From the IMG/VR virus record IMGVR_UViG_3300032315_002013, positions 1 to 38,470 of that record: DNA of 38,470 bases. One strand, written 5' to 3'. The translations under genes were made by a program, and so were the position numbers. The stretch comes from a virus. This document shows, piece after piece, positions 13,922 through 22,577 of this stretch; position 1 is the first letter of the stretch; the number at the start of each line of letters is the position of its first letter. A model generated the notes under the pieces. The model saw only the letters and a list, made by a program, of their open reading frames with translations. It searched no databases and was not told the origin of the DNA.

Positions 13922-14836
13922 TTAGTCGTTGTTTTTCGTTCCTGCTAAGACCTGCATTTGACGTAGCAGATCAGGATCGAGACTTTCGACTAAAGTTGTG
14001 TCAACGTTAGTGTTCTTTTCTTCGGTCTTTTTGCCATTCCATTCGGCAACTATCTCCGAATCGTTGACGGCACGTCCTCTCCCCTGCACATTCTTCGCTT
14101 TTTCTGCTCTTTCTTTCTTCTCTTCCTTGACCGATTCTGTGATTACCTTTTGGCTTTCACGGACGGCTTCGGTGAGTTTCGTATTTTCCGCACTGAGGCG
14201 GATGTTTCTAGCTTCGAGGATCTTAACTTGGCTCTTGAGTTCTTCGAGCTTTGTTCCGATTTCCTCTACTTTAGTATTGTTTACATTGCTAACGCCTTCT
14301 TCGCCGATGAATTCAGATACGCATTCGACGATTTTATCGAGGGCGACCTTGTGTTCAGCGGTTCTGGGGTCGTTGCTGACGTCATTTTTTGCGGCTTCGT
14401 ATATTTCTTGACCTTTGTACTGTAGGAACTGATCAACTTTGTCGACCATGTATTCCTTCATTTCTTGGAGTTTGGTGTTGAACTGTTCGTACATCTCGAC
14501 TTCGAGATTTTCGTTCTTACCTTTCTCCGCAACTAGCATTTGGTAGGCTTCTTCGTATCCTTCTTCCATGCTTAGTTCGAATTCTTTTTGTTGTGTTTCG
14601 AGACGACCACGGAGGTCTTCGATGATGGCATAGGCTTCTTTGTAGCCTTGGTACGCTGTCTCTTCGGAGGTCTTGAGTTCGTCCGAGAGTTCGGCATAAG
14701 CCTCTTCGAGCTTGCTGCTATATTCCTGTTCGTAGGCTTGTTTTGCACCTTCGAGTTCGGACTTTACAGCTTCGGTTACTTCAGCGACTGCTTCTTCTGG
14801 GAGCAGCTTTGTTAGAGCCTCAACAATTTTTTCCAT
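13922..14836 (-). CDS. 22: Prohead core scaffold protein (T4 gp22-like)
   Basis: The protein has 304 residues, almost entirely charged helix and coiled coil (EGAKQAYEQEYSSKLEEAYA, LEELKSQVKILEARNIRLSA), with the tail ESLDPDLLRQMQVLAG that is typical of T4-like scaffolds. It occupies the gene 22 position between protease and capsid genes. Its ATG overlaps the protease stop (TAATG), so translation is coupled. The scaffold nucleates the prohead core and is degraded by the protease. Repeated Glu with Leu or Val nearby offers many cut sites. Length is close to T4 gp22 (about 270). Confidence 0.9.
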   Translation of the reverse strand: MEKIVEALTKLLPEEAVAEVTEAVKSELEGAKQAYEQEYSSKLEEAYAELSDELKTSEETAYQGYKEAYAIIEDLRGRLETQQKEFELSMEEGYEEAYQMLVAEKGKNENLEVEMYEQFNTKLQEMKEYMVDKVDQFLQYKGQEIYEAAKNDVSNDPRTAEHKVALDKIVECVSEFIGEEGVSNVNNTKVEEIGTKLEELKSQVKILEARNIRLSAENTKLTEAVRESQKVITESVKEEKKERAEKAKNVQGRGRAVNDSEIVAEWNGKKTEEKNTNVDTTLVESLDPDLLRQMQVLAGTKNND

Positions 14837-15552
14837 TAGTTCAACCTCTCTTTAATTTCTTTAGCTTGTTTCTGGACAATCCCACCGATTGCAGCAAGAA
14901 TTAGCTCTTTGCTTAGAGTATGTATGCTGCTGGATTCATTTTTCACCAACGCGGTCTCTCCGGACGTTGTGGTTTGGTTTACGCTTTCCTTTGAAACCAC
15001 CTTCTTTTGGAAAGCTTGGCTTGTGCTTGGGTCGGCAACCGCGTCGAAAGTTATGAGTTTGTAGCTCTCACCTATGACGAGGATTCCTTCTTCGTTCACT
15101 TTGCCATTACCTACCCCTCGGCTACTGATACCAACTCGGACTCCGTCGTTGATGAGTGCCTTGAGGATCTTCCCGTGGGGTGTATTAAGTATGATTCCTT
15201 CGCCCATGAGTGTTTTGCCTTCCCACCATAGTTTTGTTATTTTGTGGCTTGCATTGGCGAAGTGTACTATGCTATCGGTTGGGTGGTCGAGTTCTCCAAT
15301 GAGTCCACCACCTTCTATTGCTTCATTGAGTGCTTTGACATTATCATCGAGCACACTGAAGGGATATGTTCTTTTGTTTTTGTTAACTGCATCTGCTTCT
15401 TGGAATTTGCCACGGAACTTTACGATAGTAGATCCTTGTGAGGAAGACTCGTGCAGATCCATTTCGTTAAGGATTGCGCTTGCTCCTCCCATGATCAATC
15501 TGTTTTCGTATACGACTCCGGGCGTCCTGTCGTGTTCTACCAATAGTTCCAT
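14836..15552 (-). CDS. 21: Prohead maturation protease (T4 gp21-like)
   Basis: The protein has 238 residues. NKRTYPFSVL (59-68), IGELDHPTD (His90), VGISSRGVGN (Ser143 or Ser144) and YKLITFDAVADPST (Asp170 or Asp174) match the T4-type prohead serine protease, with a His-Ser-acid catalytic layout. GELDHP and ISSRG are the most diagnostic. The C-terminal region has LVKNESSSIHT, a possible self-cleavage site. The start has AAGGAGG six bases upstream. It cleaves scaffold, capsid protein and packaged proteins after I/L-x-E type sites inside the prohead, which links it to the tagged genes at 3334-9206. Confidence 0.92.
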   Translation of the reverse strand: MELLVEHDRTPGVVYENRLIMGGASAILNEMDLHESSSQGSTIVKFRGKFQEADAVNKNKRTYPFSVLDDNVKALNEAIEGGGLIGELDHPTDSIVHFANASHKITKLWWEGKTLMGEGIILNTPHGKILKALINDGVRVGISSRGVGNGKVNEEGILVIGESYKLITFDAVADPSTSQAFQKKVVSKESVNQTTTSGETALVKNESSSIHTLSKELILAAIGGIVQKQAKEIKERLN

Positions 15553-15567
15553 CGAATACCTCCTTGT

Positions 15568-17364
15568 TTATTCTTTGACGGATTCAGGTGCAGCAGAATC
15601 TTTTACGTAGGGATTCTGAAGGTTTGGCCAAGTTTCGTTGTCGCCCCATTGAGCAAGTTGATCACTGTCTGAGTCAACATCTTTTTCGCCGGCGATTTTG
15701 TAATCTCCTGCTTTTGGCACGTAGGGATTATCGAGACTTGGATAAACTCCTTCGCCTCCGAGGTTGCTCCATCCACCGGTGGCTAGTTCTTTGGCTGCAT
15801 CGCCTTGAACTTCTTTTCCGTCGCTGGTGTGGTGTTGCTCGGGTGTGTTTCCTTCCATATCTGCTGGTGACTGTGAGTGCTTACCTTTCTTAGCAACTTC
15901 GGGATGTTCTCCTTCGGCGCTTACGACTGGTTCGTTTGTCTTCCATTCTTCTCCCATGGTTCCTTCTACGATGTCGTAGAGCCATTCTGCGGCTTCTGCG
16001 AGCACTTCAAGAGAAAGGTCAGATTCATTCTTTACGATTGGAAGTAGTTCATCGAGGTGCGTGGCAGTTTCTTCTGCTACGACTTCATTGTTTTCTTCCT
16101 TGGCAAGTTCATGAACTTGTCTGAGGGCTTCATAGACATCGACGAATGCTTGCATTTCTAGAGCCGAAGATTCGTCAAGGCTCTTGTAATAGGCATTTAC
16201 GGTGTTCTTGAATTCCGCATACTTGTCTGCTGCGGATTCGTTGATTTTGGCGCCCGCGAGTTTGACGATCTTACTTACGCGATCCACGAAGTTATCATGG
16301 ATTGTGCGGAGAATGCCTTCCGCTAGGAATCTGCATGTCTCATCGTCATAGTTGCTCGCGTTCGCTGATTCGAGAACTTTTTTGATCTTTCCTGCGAGTT
16401 CTTCTTCTGTGAGATAGATTACACTTGGAAAGTTAGCTGATATTCTTTCGATGCATTCTTCTGTTGCCTTGTTGTCAGAGAGAGCATTGAAACGCTTGAG
16501 TTCGACAATTTCGTTGCTAAACTCTTTGTTTTCGTGGATTTTCTTGCTTTCGTTTCTCTTAACGACAACATCAGTGTTGAGAGTTTTCCAATTGAATTTG
16601 AGGAGTTTGGCTTCGTTTCTGAGTTTCACAGTGGGAACTCTAACTCCGACTATTTCTCCGCCATTCTTTAGAACTTGGCATTGATCGACAATTGGACCAT
16701 TTTCGTTTAGATCAACGTAGCTGAGTACATTTTCTGCGATTACGTGCCATTCTCCGATTGTCTTCTTTATTCTGGCGCGTCTTTGGGCGAGAAACTTTCT
16801 GAGTCCTTCGGGTAGTTTTTTCTGGTTTATTTTCTTACTACGCATGCGCTTGGCAGTTTTTCCAGCGCTTTCGTGTGAATGAGGAGTGACATTCCAACGA
16901 GCCTTTTTGTAGCCTACGATCTTTGTTTTTCCTCCGACCTTTTTTCTGATCGGAACAACGCGCATTTTCTTGACTTCGTTGAAAATTCTTTTTGTTCTTG
17001 GGAGACCCATCCATTCGGCGAAGAGTTCGTCAGCCTTGGCATTATTTGATTCGATGAGCGAATCAATCATTTGGGAGATGACTTCTTTGCTTTTTGCGTG
17101 TTCTGTTTCTTCGTTAATTACGAGTTGTTCAACGTTATCGAACTGAACATGGCCATTTTTAATTTGAAAATCAGCGTGAACATAGTCACCGTCTACTGTT
17201 TCAAATAGGGCGCTTTCTGATCCGTAGGAATCAAGGGAGAGTCCTTCGAGTTCGAGTGTTCTGGCGAGAAGGGGCGCTGCGGCCTCGAGTTCGCGTTGGA
17301 CGCTTGAAAGCGATTCTGTCTTGATTTTGCTGAAAGCGTCGAAGTCGATGAGTTTTCTTTTCAT
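15568..17364 (-). CDS. Large prohead core/inner head candidate (gp67-68 position)
   Basis: The 598 residues have no family I recognise. Composition is strongly helical and charged. There is a basic zone around residues 125-200 (PIRKKVGGKTKIVGYKKARW, KTAKRMRSKKINQKKLPEG). An acidic, Pro/Gly/Ser-rich C-terminal 100 residues carries a repeated NPYV element (LDNPYVPKAGDY and LQNPYVKDSA). It lies between portal-side genes and the protease, where T4 has the small core proteins 67 and 68. Several possible cleavage sites occur (INEE, INESAA, LDESSA, KNESDL). By position it is probably a prohead core or DNA-binding internal protein, unusually large. AGGAGC lies 11 bases before the start. Confidence 0.65.
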   Translation of the reverse strand: MKRKLIDFDAFSKIKTESLSSVQRELEAAAPLLARTLELEGLSLDSYGSESALFETVDGDYVHADFQIKNGHVQFDNVEQLVINEETEHAKSKEVISQMIDSLIESNNAKADELFAEWMGLPRTKRIFNEVKKMRVVPIRKKVGGKTKIVGYKKARWNVTPHSHESAGKTAKRMRSKKINQKKLPEGLRKFLAQRRARIKKTIGEWHVIAENVLSYVDLNENGPIVDQCQVLKNGGEIVGVRVPTVKLRNEAKLLKFNWKTLNTDVVVKRNESKKIHENKEFSNEIVELKRFNALSDNKATEECIERISANFPSVIYLTEEELAGKIKKVLESANASNYDDETCRFLAEGILRTIHDNFVDRVSKIVKLAGAKINESAADKYAEFKNTVNAYYKSLDESSALEMQAFVDVYEALRQVHELAKEENNEVVAEETATHLDELLPIVKNESDLSLEVLAEAAEWLYDIVEGTMGEEWKTNEPVVSAEGEHPEVAKKGKHSQSPADMEGNTPEQHHTSDGKEVQGDAAKELATGGWSNLGGEGVYPSLDNPYVPKAGDYKIAGEKDVDSDSDQLAQWGDNETWPNLQNPYVKDSAAPESVKE

Positions 17365-17552
17365 ATCTTATTATGCTCCTAGTCTTTTTTGGTCCCGAAA
17401 GCCATACACATAGACCTATATAGTCGCTCCGGGCTTCTTTTTTGATCTCTAATTACCGAAACAGAAATAACTAATAGGTATAGTATGCTTCAGGAACCAT
17501 TTTTTTCGGTTATTGGAGTTGCATTTTTGCTGAAGTTCTATAAAATAGGGTG
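17365..17552. other. Divergent intergenic region between core gene and AAA+ gene
   Basis: These 188 bases separate a minus-strand from a plus-strand gene. On the plus strand TATAAAAT (17539-17546) lies just before the AAA+ start and could be a degenerate late or -10 element. A weak gaaagcc/gggcttc pairing precedes a T-run near 17440. No convincing gene is present. Confidence 0.4.
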
Positions 17553-18674
17553 ATGGAAACAAATTTTAACCCTTATGCTCGCAAGGTTCACACCAACGAT
17601 TACGGCGTATATTTCAATCTTCTTTATTATTATTGTAACAAGTACGCAGCACAGCCTTTTATTCATGAAGTTAATTTTTCTATAAACGAAAGCAGTATTA
17701 AAAAAATTGAGAAAATGGGCGCAAAACGCATTTTCTCCTGTGAAAATGAAAAGTTTATTGATGAAGAACGTTCCGTGAACAACACGGAAGTTTGTTTTGA
17801 ATTTGAAGATGTACTGTGTTTTTTCTATAGAAGAGAGAGTATCGTCAGTCGTTTTGTGATGGAGTATGAAGATGGCGTGGAAGATGAAGAAGAAGATCTG
17901 AAAGAGGCGTCTGCATATCGGTGTAAAATACTTTTCCAAAAAAAGGAAAATATGGAAAAGGTTCGATCTTGTATAGAAAGAGATCCTGAACCAAAGAAAC
18001 ACAGCAATGTTTATCTTTTATGTAGTTCGGATGGCATGCTCGCCCTTCAACGGTTCGATATTAAACTCCCGCAGAAGAAAATAGATTTAAAGTTAAATTA
18101 TGGCGAAGCAGCGTCTGAGAAATTTGACAAAGTAATAAAATGTCTGAGCAAGAACAAGAATGGACTTGTTCTGTTTTCAGGAGATCCTGGTACTGGGAAA
18201 AGTACATTTATCAAGTATCTTACAACCAAAACCACTAGGAAAGTAATCTATATTTCTAGTGCTGCCGCCGAGCAACTCACCAATCCGGATTTTCTTAGTT
18301 TCATAATGAGACACAGAAATGCTGTGCTTCTATTAGAGGACGCGGAGAAAGTACTCCGGAGTAGAGAATCTCAAGATAATGAGGCTATTAGCAACATTCT
18401 TAATATTACGGATGGAATTTTAGGCGACTGCTTGAATATCATGGTCGTTGCAACATTTAATATTGATCGAGAAAATATAGATAAAGCCCTTGTGAGAAAA
18501 GGAAGACTTCTTGTTGAACATCACTTTAGTCCTTTAAAATCTGAAGAGGCTAACCTTGTTCTAAAGTCTCTTGGTTCTTCAAGAAAAGCCGAGTCTCCTA
18601 TGACTCTTGCTGAAATTTATAATGAAGACGAAAACTTTCACGAAAAAGAAGAAAAGAGAAAAGTTGGTTTTTAG
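17553..18674 (+). CDS. AAA+ ATPase (BCS1-like core)
   Basis: The start is taken at ATG 17553; a GTG lies one codon earlier. The 373 residues comprise an unrecognised N-terminal 170 with an acidic patch (GVEDEEEDLKEA), then an AAA+ module. LVLFSGDPGTGKSTF (about 205-219) is Walker A. NAVLLLEDAEKVL (about 256-268) is Walker B, with Glu-Asp. NIMVVATFN (about 295-303) is sensor 1. DKALVRKGRLLVEHHF supplies arginine-finger-like residues, as in BCS1-type ATPases. Such genes occur in aquatic T4-like phages as probable chaperones or remodelling factors; the substrate is unknown. It is on the plus strand inside the otherwise minus-strand head block, so its expression is probably separate. Confidence 0.85.
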   Translation: METNFNPYARKVHTNDYGVYFNLLYYYCNKYAAQPFIHEVNFSINESSIKKIEKMGAKRIFSCENEKFIDEERSVNNTEVCFEFEDVLCFFYRRESIVSRFVMEYEDGVEDEEEDLKEASAYRCKILFQKKENMEKVRSCIERDPEPKKHSNVYLLCSSDGMLALQRFDIKLPQKKIDLKLNYGEAASEKFDKVIKCLSKNKNGLVLFSGDPGTGKSTFIKYLTTKTTRKVIYISSAAAEQLTNPDFLSFIMRHRNAVLLLEDAEKVLRSRESQDNEAISNILNITDGILGDCLNIMVVATFNIDRENIDKALVRKGRLLVEHHFSPLKSEEANLVLKSLGSSRKAESPMTLAEIYNEDENFHEKEEKRKVGF

Positions 18675-18820
18675 TTTTCCTCTTTTTCTTTAGCTTTAAG
18701 TTCTTTCTCAAGTTCTTCTAGTTGCTTGTATAGTCTTTTTCTCTCTTCTACGCCGGGCCAATCCGATGCGATGTATGATCTTATTTCGCATATTTTGTTT
18801 TTAATTTTGAAGAGATCCAA
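18671..18820 (-). CDS. Small coiled-coil protein directly after portal (gp67-position)
   Basis: The 49 residues begin at TTG 18820, immediately after the portal TAG, with AGGAGG five bases upstream inside the portal's last codons. The sequence runs LDLFKIKNKICEIRSYIASD, then a heptad-like Lys/Glu helix ending KEKEEN. T4 has gene 67, a small highly charged core protein, at this exact place, so a similar role is inferred by position, size and charge only. It overlaps the end of the AAA+ gene by four bases, convergently. The TTG start is unusual, but the ribosome-binding site supports it. Confidence 0.55.
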   Translation of the reverse strand: MDLFKIKNKICEIRSYIASDWPGVEERKRLYKQLEELEKELKAKEKEEN

Positions 18821-21319
18821 CTACCCCTCCTCGCTCCAATCTATTTCTTCACTATCTATTGTTCTGCTATAGTCTTCTATTCCTAAGTTATATTTTTTAA
18901 TATCTTCTTCGGAAGGCTCGGGAAGTGGTTCTGGTTTAGATTGGGTTTCCTCTTGTTCAGGTTGTTCTGATGGTTCTTCTGGAGTTTCCTCTTGCGGTTG
19001 TTCTTGAGACAATTCTAGATTAGGAGTCGGTCCTCCTGCTTCCGTACCCATCTCAGGCTCGCCAGATTGTGGTCCTGGTGTCCCCACGCCGAGTAGTTGT
19101 GGATTTTGACCTATTATCTGAATCTTGAGATCTTCGATTTTTTGAATCTTGTTTCTTGCAACTATTCTTTCTGCTTCGTCCTGTGGGATCTTCATATATT
19201 TTGTTAAAAGATCAAAATCGCTCATCAGAGTACTTGATTTGAGAGTCGTCACAGCACTGATTCTGTTGTTCATTACTTCGGCTTCACTCAATTCTCTCCA
19301 ACTTGAAGGAGGAGTCATTTGTATTTTAAGATCTTCAAATGATTCTTGAGGAAATCCACGCATTTCAAGGTGGCGCTCGCATACTTCTAAAATTCCATCT
19401 TCTAAGGTTGCTTGTATTCTTTCGATCATTCTTGCGAATCTAGCATCTTGAGCAGACAAGGTGATTCTTGTTGCTCCGACATCTTCATTGCTGAGATAAT
19501 TCTTTGGAAAGTTCAGAGCAGTGAAAAGTTTATTTCTGAAATAGAGTGCATCATCGATCTCTCCTAGATTCTGGGCTCCAGGAAGTGTGTCTATTCTTGT
19601 GTTTGCATTAGGTCTGATAGGAATCCAGTAATCTTCATCAGCCGCTGGAGCGTGCCATCTTTCGTCTACGGCATTTGCTCCCTGTCCGGTTCCTGTTCTT
19701 GTTTGAACTTTTTTCTTTCTGAACTGGTCCTTCATTCGTTCGACAAATGCTTCTGCCTTGAATGGCGGCAATTGGCCAACATCGATGTAAAAAACTCTTC
19801 TTTCTGGACTTCTTGTAAGACGATATACCATCATTGCGTCTTCCATAAGTCGCAATTGATGTGCTGGACCTCTTGCTGGTTCCATAAGGCTTTGACCGTA
19901 TGGGTAGAAGGTTTTTCTATCTTCTCCAAGGAACATATGAATTACTTGAGATGGCGCGAATCTAATTGCTGTAGACTGCATAAGTTCTTGGTCAGTGGCT
20001 GTTGTGACATTACTTCTTGTTAATGCCTGATAGTCTGGACCTTCTCTACTTTGCTGGTATTCGACAACTCTTCCTTTGGTTGTAACTATCTTGTACATAC
20101 TTTCCGCCGGAAGTTCTTGAATTTTTAATATTCCTTCTTTGGGATTGGTTGGATCTGTTATGAGTTCATAAAAACCGTCACCGAATACGCAGAGTTTTTT
20201 GACCATCTGCCAAATTTTTCTATTAAGATTTAGCATTTTTCTGTTGAAACAAAGAAATTCTAATTCTTTTCTAACTTCTTCGTTGTCAGATTCAATTTTG
20301 AATATATCGCCGTCTTCATTTTTCTGGCAGTTATGCATGACAACTGAATCGGTGCAGAAATTTTCATGATCTTTGACGCTCAAATCATAAACTTGCACTT
20401 CTGGACCAGGTAATATTCCTAGAACTTTTCTTTTATCTTCGTGTTCGCCTAGCCATTTAAGCTCTCTTCCACTAAACCCTTCCCTTGTTATCCAGTTATG
20501 CACACTCTTCCATGGATGTCGCATGATTTTTTCAACTGATTTGCATGTTGTTCCTGCCGCAATGAGTCTGCTTGCTTCATTTAATTTCTTGTATTTTTCC
20601 TTGGTTCTTTTATCTCTCCATTCGTCAATGAATTGTCTTTCGTGCTTCCATCCGTTAAATGTGAATATTCTTGGAAATTGACGATTTTTTGCTTTAGTTA
20701 AATTTCTATTCGGATCTAGCCTATAGAATGGCATCAATTCATCGCCTTCTTTTAGATCTCCTGCTTCGATCCATTCTTGATCTCGTTTTAATATGCGATG
20801 ATCCGTTGTTACTGTGAAGGTGTGGCCATCATCCATCAAAACTTTAATAGTTTTAGATTTCTTTACCTTCCTAGGTTCATATGCCCATCCAAGGGTATAG
20901 TCTTCTTTGTCAAAGTCCCAGCAGTACACCAAAAATGGACTTGGATCTTTTTTCCATCTATCTGTAAGCCACTCTATGGTTCTTGGTCCATCAAAAAGGG
21001 TTGATATTCTTGTTTCTCCGGCTATGCATGCTTCATCACTTATGACGGTCATTGCCATTTCGACTTCCGCAACGCTTCGGAGCCTTTCGTATTCTTTGTA
21101 TCGAGACTGTCTGTTCATGACAGTTGATAAATCTATAAAATCATTGCTGTCGTGGAGTCTTAATTGAGATTGTCCAGCACCGTATTGGTCTCCTCTAAGG
21201 TCTGGCATGGCATCTGGGACAACCATGCCTGCGCCTGTAATCTGACTATTATCCACTCTTTCGATCGGACCTTTTTCGAATTGATATGTCCAAAGTTTAT
21301 AAAAATCCCACCAGGGCAT
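18821..21319 (-). CDS. 20: Portal protein (T4 gp20-like) carrying an intein
   Basis: The precursor has 832 residues; removing the intein (98-330) leaves 599, near the T4 portal's 524 plus a longer tail. Recognisable portal parts include YERLRSVAEVEMAMTVISDE before the intein. After it come FLCFNRKMLNLNRKIWQMVK, FGDGFYELI, SLMEPARGPAHQLRLMEDAM, YRLTRSPERRVFYIDVGQLP and NYLSNEDVGATRITLSAQDA. The last is the conserved crown/wing region of T4-type portals. The C-terminal 80 residues are Glu/Pro/Gln-rich. GAGG lies four bases before the ATG. The dodecamer nucleates head assembly and passes DNA. The intein must splice out for function because it interrupts a conserved helix. Confidence 0.93.
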   Translation of the reverse strand: MPWWDFYKLWTYQFEKGPIERVDNSQITGAGMVVPDAMPDLRGDQYGAGQSQLRLHDSNDFIDLSTVMNRQSRYKEYERLRSVAEVEMAMTVISDEACIAGETRISTLFDGPRTIEWLTDRWKKDPSPFLVYCWDFDKEDYTLGWAYEPRKVKKSKTIKVLMDDGHTFTVTTDHRILKRDQEWIEAGDLKEGDELMPFYRLDPNRNLTKAKNRQFPRIFTFNGWKHERQFIDEWRDKRTKEKYKKLNEASRLIAAGTTCKSVEKIMRHPWKSVHNWITREGFSGRELKWLGEHEDKRKVLGILPGPEVQVYDLSVKDHENFCTDSVVMHNCQKNEDGDIFKIESDNEEVRKELEFLCFNRKMLNLNRKIWQMVKKLCVFGDGFYELITDPTNPKEGILKIQELPAESMYKIVTTKGRVVEYQQSREGPDYQALTRSNVTTATDQELMQSTAIRFAPSQVIHMFLGEDRKTFYPYGQSLMEPARGPAHQLRLMEDAMMVYRLTRSPERRVFYIDVGQLPPFKAEAFVERMKDQFRKKKVQTRTGTGQGANAVDERWHAPAADEDYWIPIRPNANTRIDTLPGAQNLGEIDDALYFRNKLFTALNFPKNYLSNEDVGATRITLSAQDARFARMIERIQATLEDGILEVCERHLEMRGFPQESFEDLKIQMTPPSSWRELSEAEVMNNRISAVTTLKSSTLMSDFDLLTKYMKIPQDEAERIVARNKIQKIEDLKIQIIGQNPQLLGVGTPGPQSGEPEMGTEAGGPTPNLELSQEQPQEETPEEPSEQPEQEETQSKPEPLPEPSEEDIKKYNLGIEDYSRTIDSEEIDWSEEG
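20330..21028 (-). mobile_element. Intein in the portal gene, 233 residues
   Basis: Portal residues 98-330. Block A starts at Cys98 (CIAGETRISTLFDGPRTIEW). Block B is FTVTTDHRILKRD with T-x-x-H (T171-H174). Block F/G is VYDLSVKDHENF then SVVMHN, with penultimate His, terminal Asn330 and a +1 Cys331. All residues for class 1 protein splicing are present. Residues about 200-300 lack LAGLIDADG or HNH signatures. They contain a helix-turn-helix-like segment (SRLIAAGTTCKSVEKIMRHP then WKSVHNWITREGF), perhaps a DNA-binding remnant of a homing domain. The insertion lies between VISDEA and CQKNEDGD of the portal. Confidence 0.9.
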
Positions 21320-21354
21320 CTGACCTCGCTTTTCTTTACTCTTATAATAGTGTT

Positions 21355-21954
21355 ATGAAGAAAGTCTGCTTTATAGTTAGTCATCTGGGATCGGGTTCTG
21401 ATGATCTTGTTCGTATAATTAATGACAATCCAGCATGTACTATTTATAATTCGCAAAATAGGTACGACAGCCCAGAATCATTAAATTGGATGTTTTCTAG
21501 CCCACACAAGCGGAGAGACAACTCGGCTATTTATGGCGATCATCTTCTTTACAACCCCAGCATGTCGCATAAATCGTTCTTTAATTTCTGTAAATTTATA
21601 TATGTCATAAGGCCAGCCAGACCATCTTTAAATTCAATAATATCCACCCAGGGCAAAATCTACTCTGAGAATTATGCGGCAAATTATTATAGATTTAGAC
21701 TTCGAAGGATTTGTGAAATGGCTCGCAAAACTCCGCGCGCCCTTTTTCTTTCATGGGATGATCTTGCGAGTGGGCGTGCTTTTAGTACAATTGAAGAATA
21801 TTTGGGATTAAATGATCCCATCAAAGTTAGCCATGAAGATTTCGTAGCGGATTATTCTGACTCTGTTCGAGAATCCATCGTAAAAGAGTCTCAAGACGCT
21901 TATGAAAGATACTATTACTATCTTAACAACATAAATTTGAAAAGGTGCGCATGA
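21355..21954 (+). CDS. Sulfotransferase-like protein
   Basis: ATG 21355 gives 199 residues; an upstream in-frame start lies within the portal coding region and is less likely. The N-terminus KKVCFIVSHLGSGSDDLVRI resembles the 5'-phosphosulfate-binding loop of sulfotransferases (G-S-G-S-x-x-L). FIYVIRPARPSLNSII fits the 3'-phosphate-binding strand-helix. ALFLSWDDLASGRAFSTIEE is the usual later element before the final helix. The protein is shorter than typical sulfotransferases (250-300). A TATAAT hexamer lies at 21343-21348, so an early-type promoter close to the ATG is possible. It is coupled by ATGA overlap to the oxygenase gene. The acceptor is unknown. Confidence 0.6.
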   Translation: MKKVCFIVSHLGSGSDDLVRIINDNPACTIYNSQNRYDSPESLNWMFSSPHKRRDNSAIYGDHLLYNPSMSHKSFFNFCKFIYVIRPARPSLNSIISTQGKIYSENYAANYYRFRLRRICEMARKTPRALFLSWDDLASGRAFSTIEEYLGLNDPIKVSHEDFVADYSDSVRESIVKESQDAYERYYYYLNNINLKRCA

Positions 21955-22577
21955 TAAAATCCACGGAAACTTCTGATTTTGTAGTATATGATGATGTGCT
22001 GGAACAAGAACAATTTCTTTCTGTTTGGCAAGCAGTACAAGCAGAAGACTATTCCATGCCGCACATAGGAGGATGGTCGAAAGTTTGGAGGCTTACTGAC
22101 GGCTCCTGTATTGGAAGCAAAAACTACGAGACAGAAAATGCTCCATTCAATAATTATATGGATCTCATGCTTTTTCTTGTGAAAAATGCTGCTGCTGCTA
22201 GCCCACAAATAATTACAAATTGGAAAACATTAACTTTAAGGTCTTATCTTTATCCAAGAGGCACAAAATTGTCGTGGCACAATGATCTAGGATATGAAGG
22301 TGCGGCCATCTTTTACATACACCCGGAATGGGGGTCAACTTGGGGTGGAGAATTGATGATTGCCTCAACACCCCCAGGTTTTAGCTTGCCCGCCCCACAC
22401 CTTGATCATAAAGAAGAAGATAAATTTCTTTCTTTACATGGAATGGGAACTTACATCACTGCTAAGCCCAATCGTCTTGTGGTCACCCGCCCAGGCGTCT
22501 GGCATTCTATTAATCGGGTAGATGACGACGCAGGCGACCATTGTCGAGCAACTATTGTGGGGTTTTTCAAGTCTTGA
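21951..22577 (+). CDS. 2OG-Fe(II) oxygenase (prolyl 4-hydroxylase-like)
   Basis: ATG 21951 follows AAAGG by five bases and overlaps the upstream stop (ATGA); 208 residues. TKLSWHNDLGYEGAAIFYIH supplies H-x-D, the first two iron ligands. STWGGELMIAS is the conserved strand with the G-G-E-L turn. PNRLVVTRPGVWHSINRV supplies the distal His, and RATIVGFF the 2-oxoglutarate-binding Arg. This is the double-stranded beta-helix of P4H-type hydroxylases, common in aquatic T4-like phages. The substrate is unknown; a surface glycan or protein is suggested by flanking sulfo- and glycosyltransferases. Confidence 0.85.
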   Translation: MIKSTETSDFVVYDDVLEQEQFLSVWQAVQAEDYSMPHIGGWSKVWRLTDGSCIGSKNYETENAPFNNYMDLMLFLVKNAAAASPQIITNWKTLTLRSYLYPRGTKLSWHNDLGYEGAAIFYIHPEWGSTWGGELMIASTPPGFSLPAPHLDHKEEDKFLSLHGMGTYITAKPNRLVVTRPGVWHSINRVDDDAGDHCRATIVGFFKS

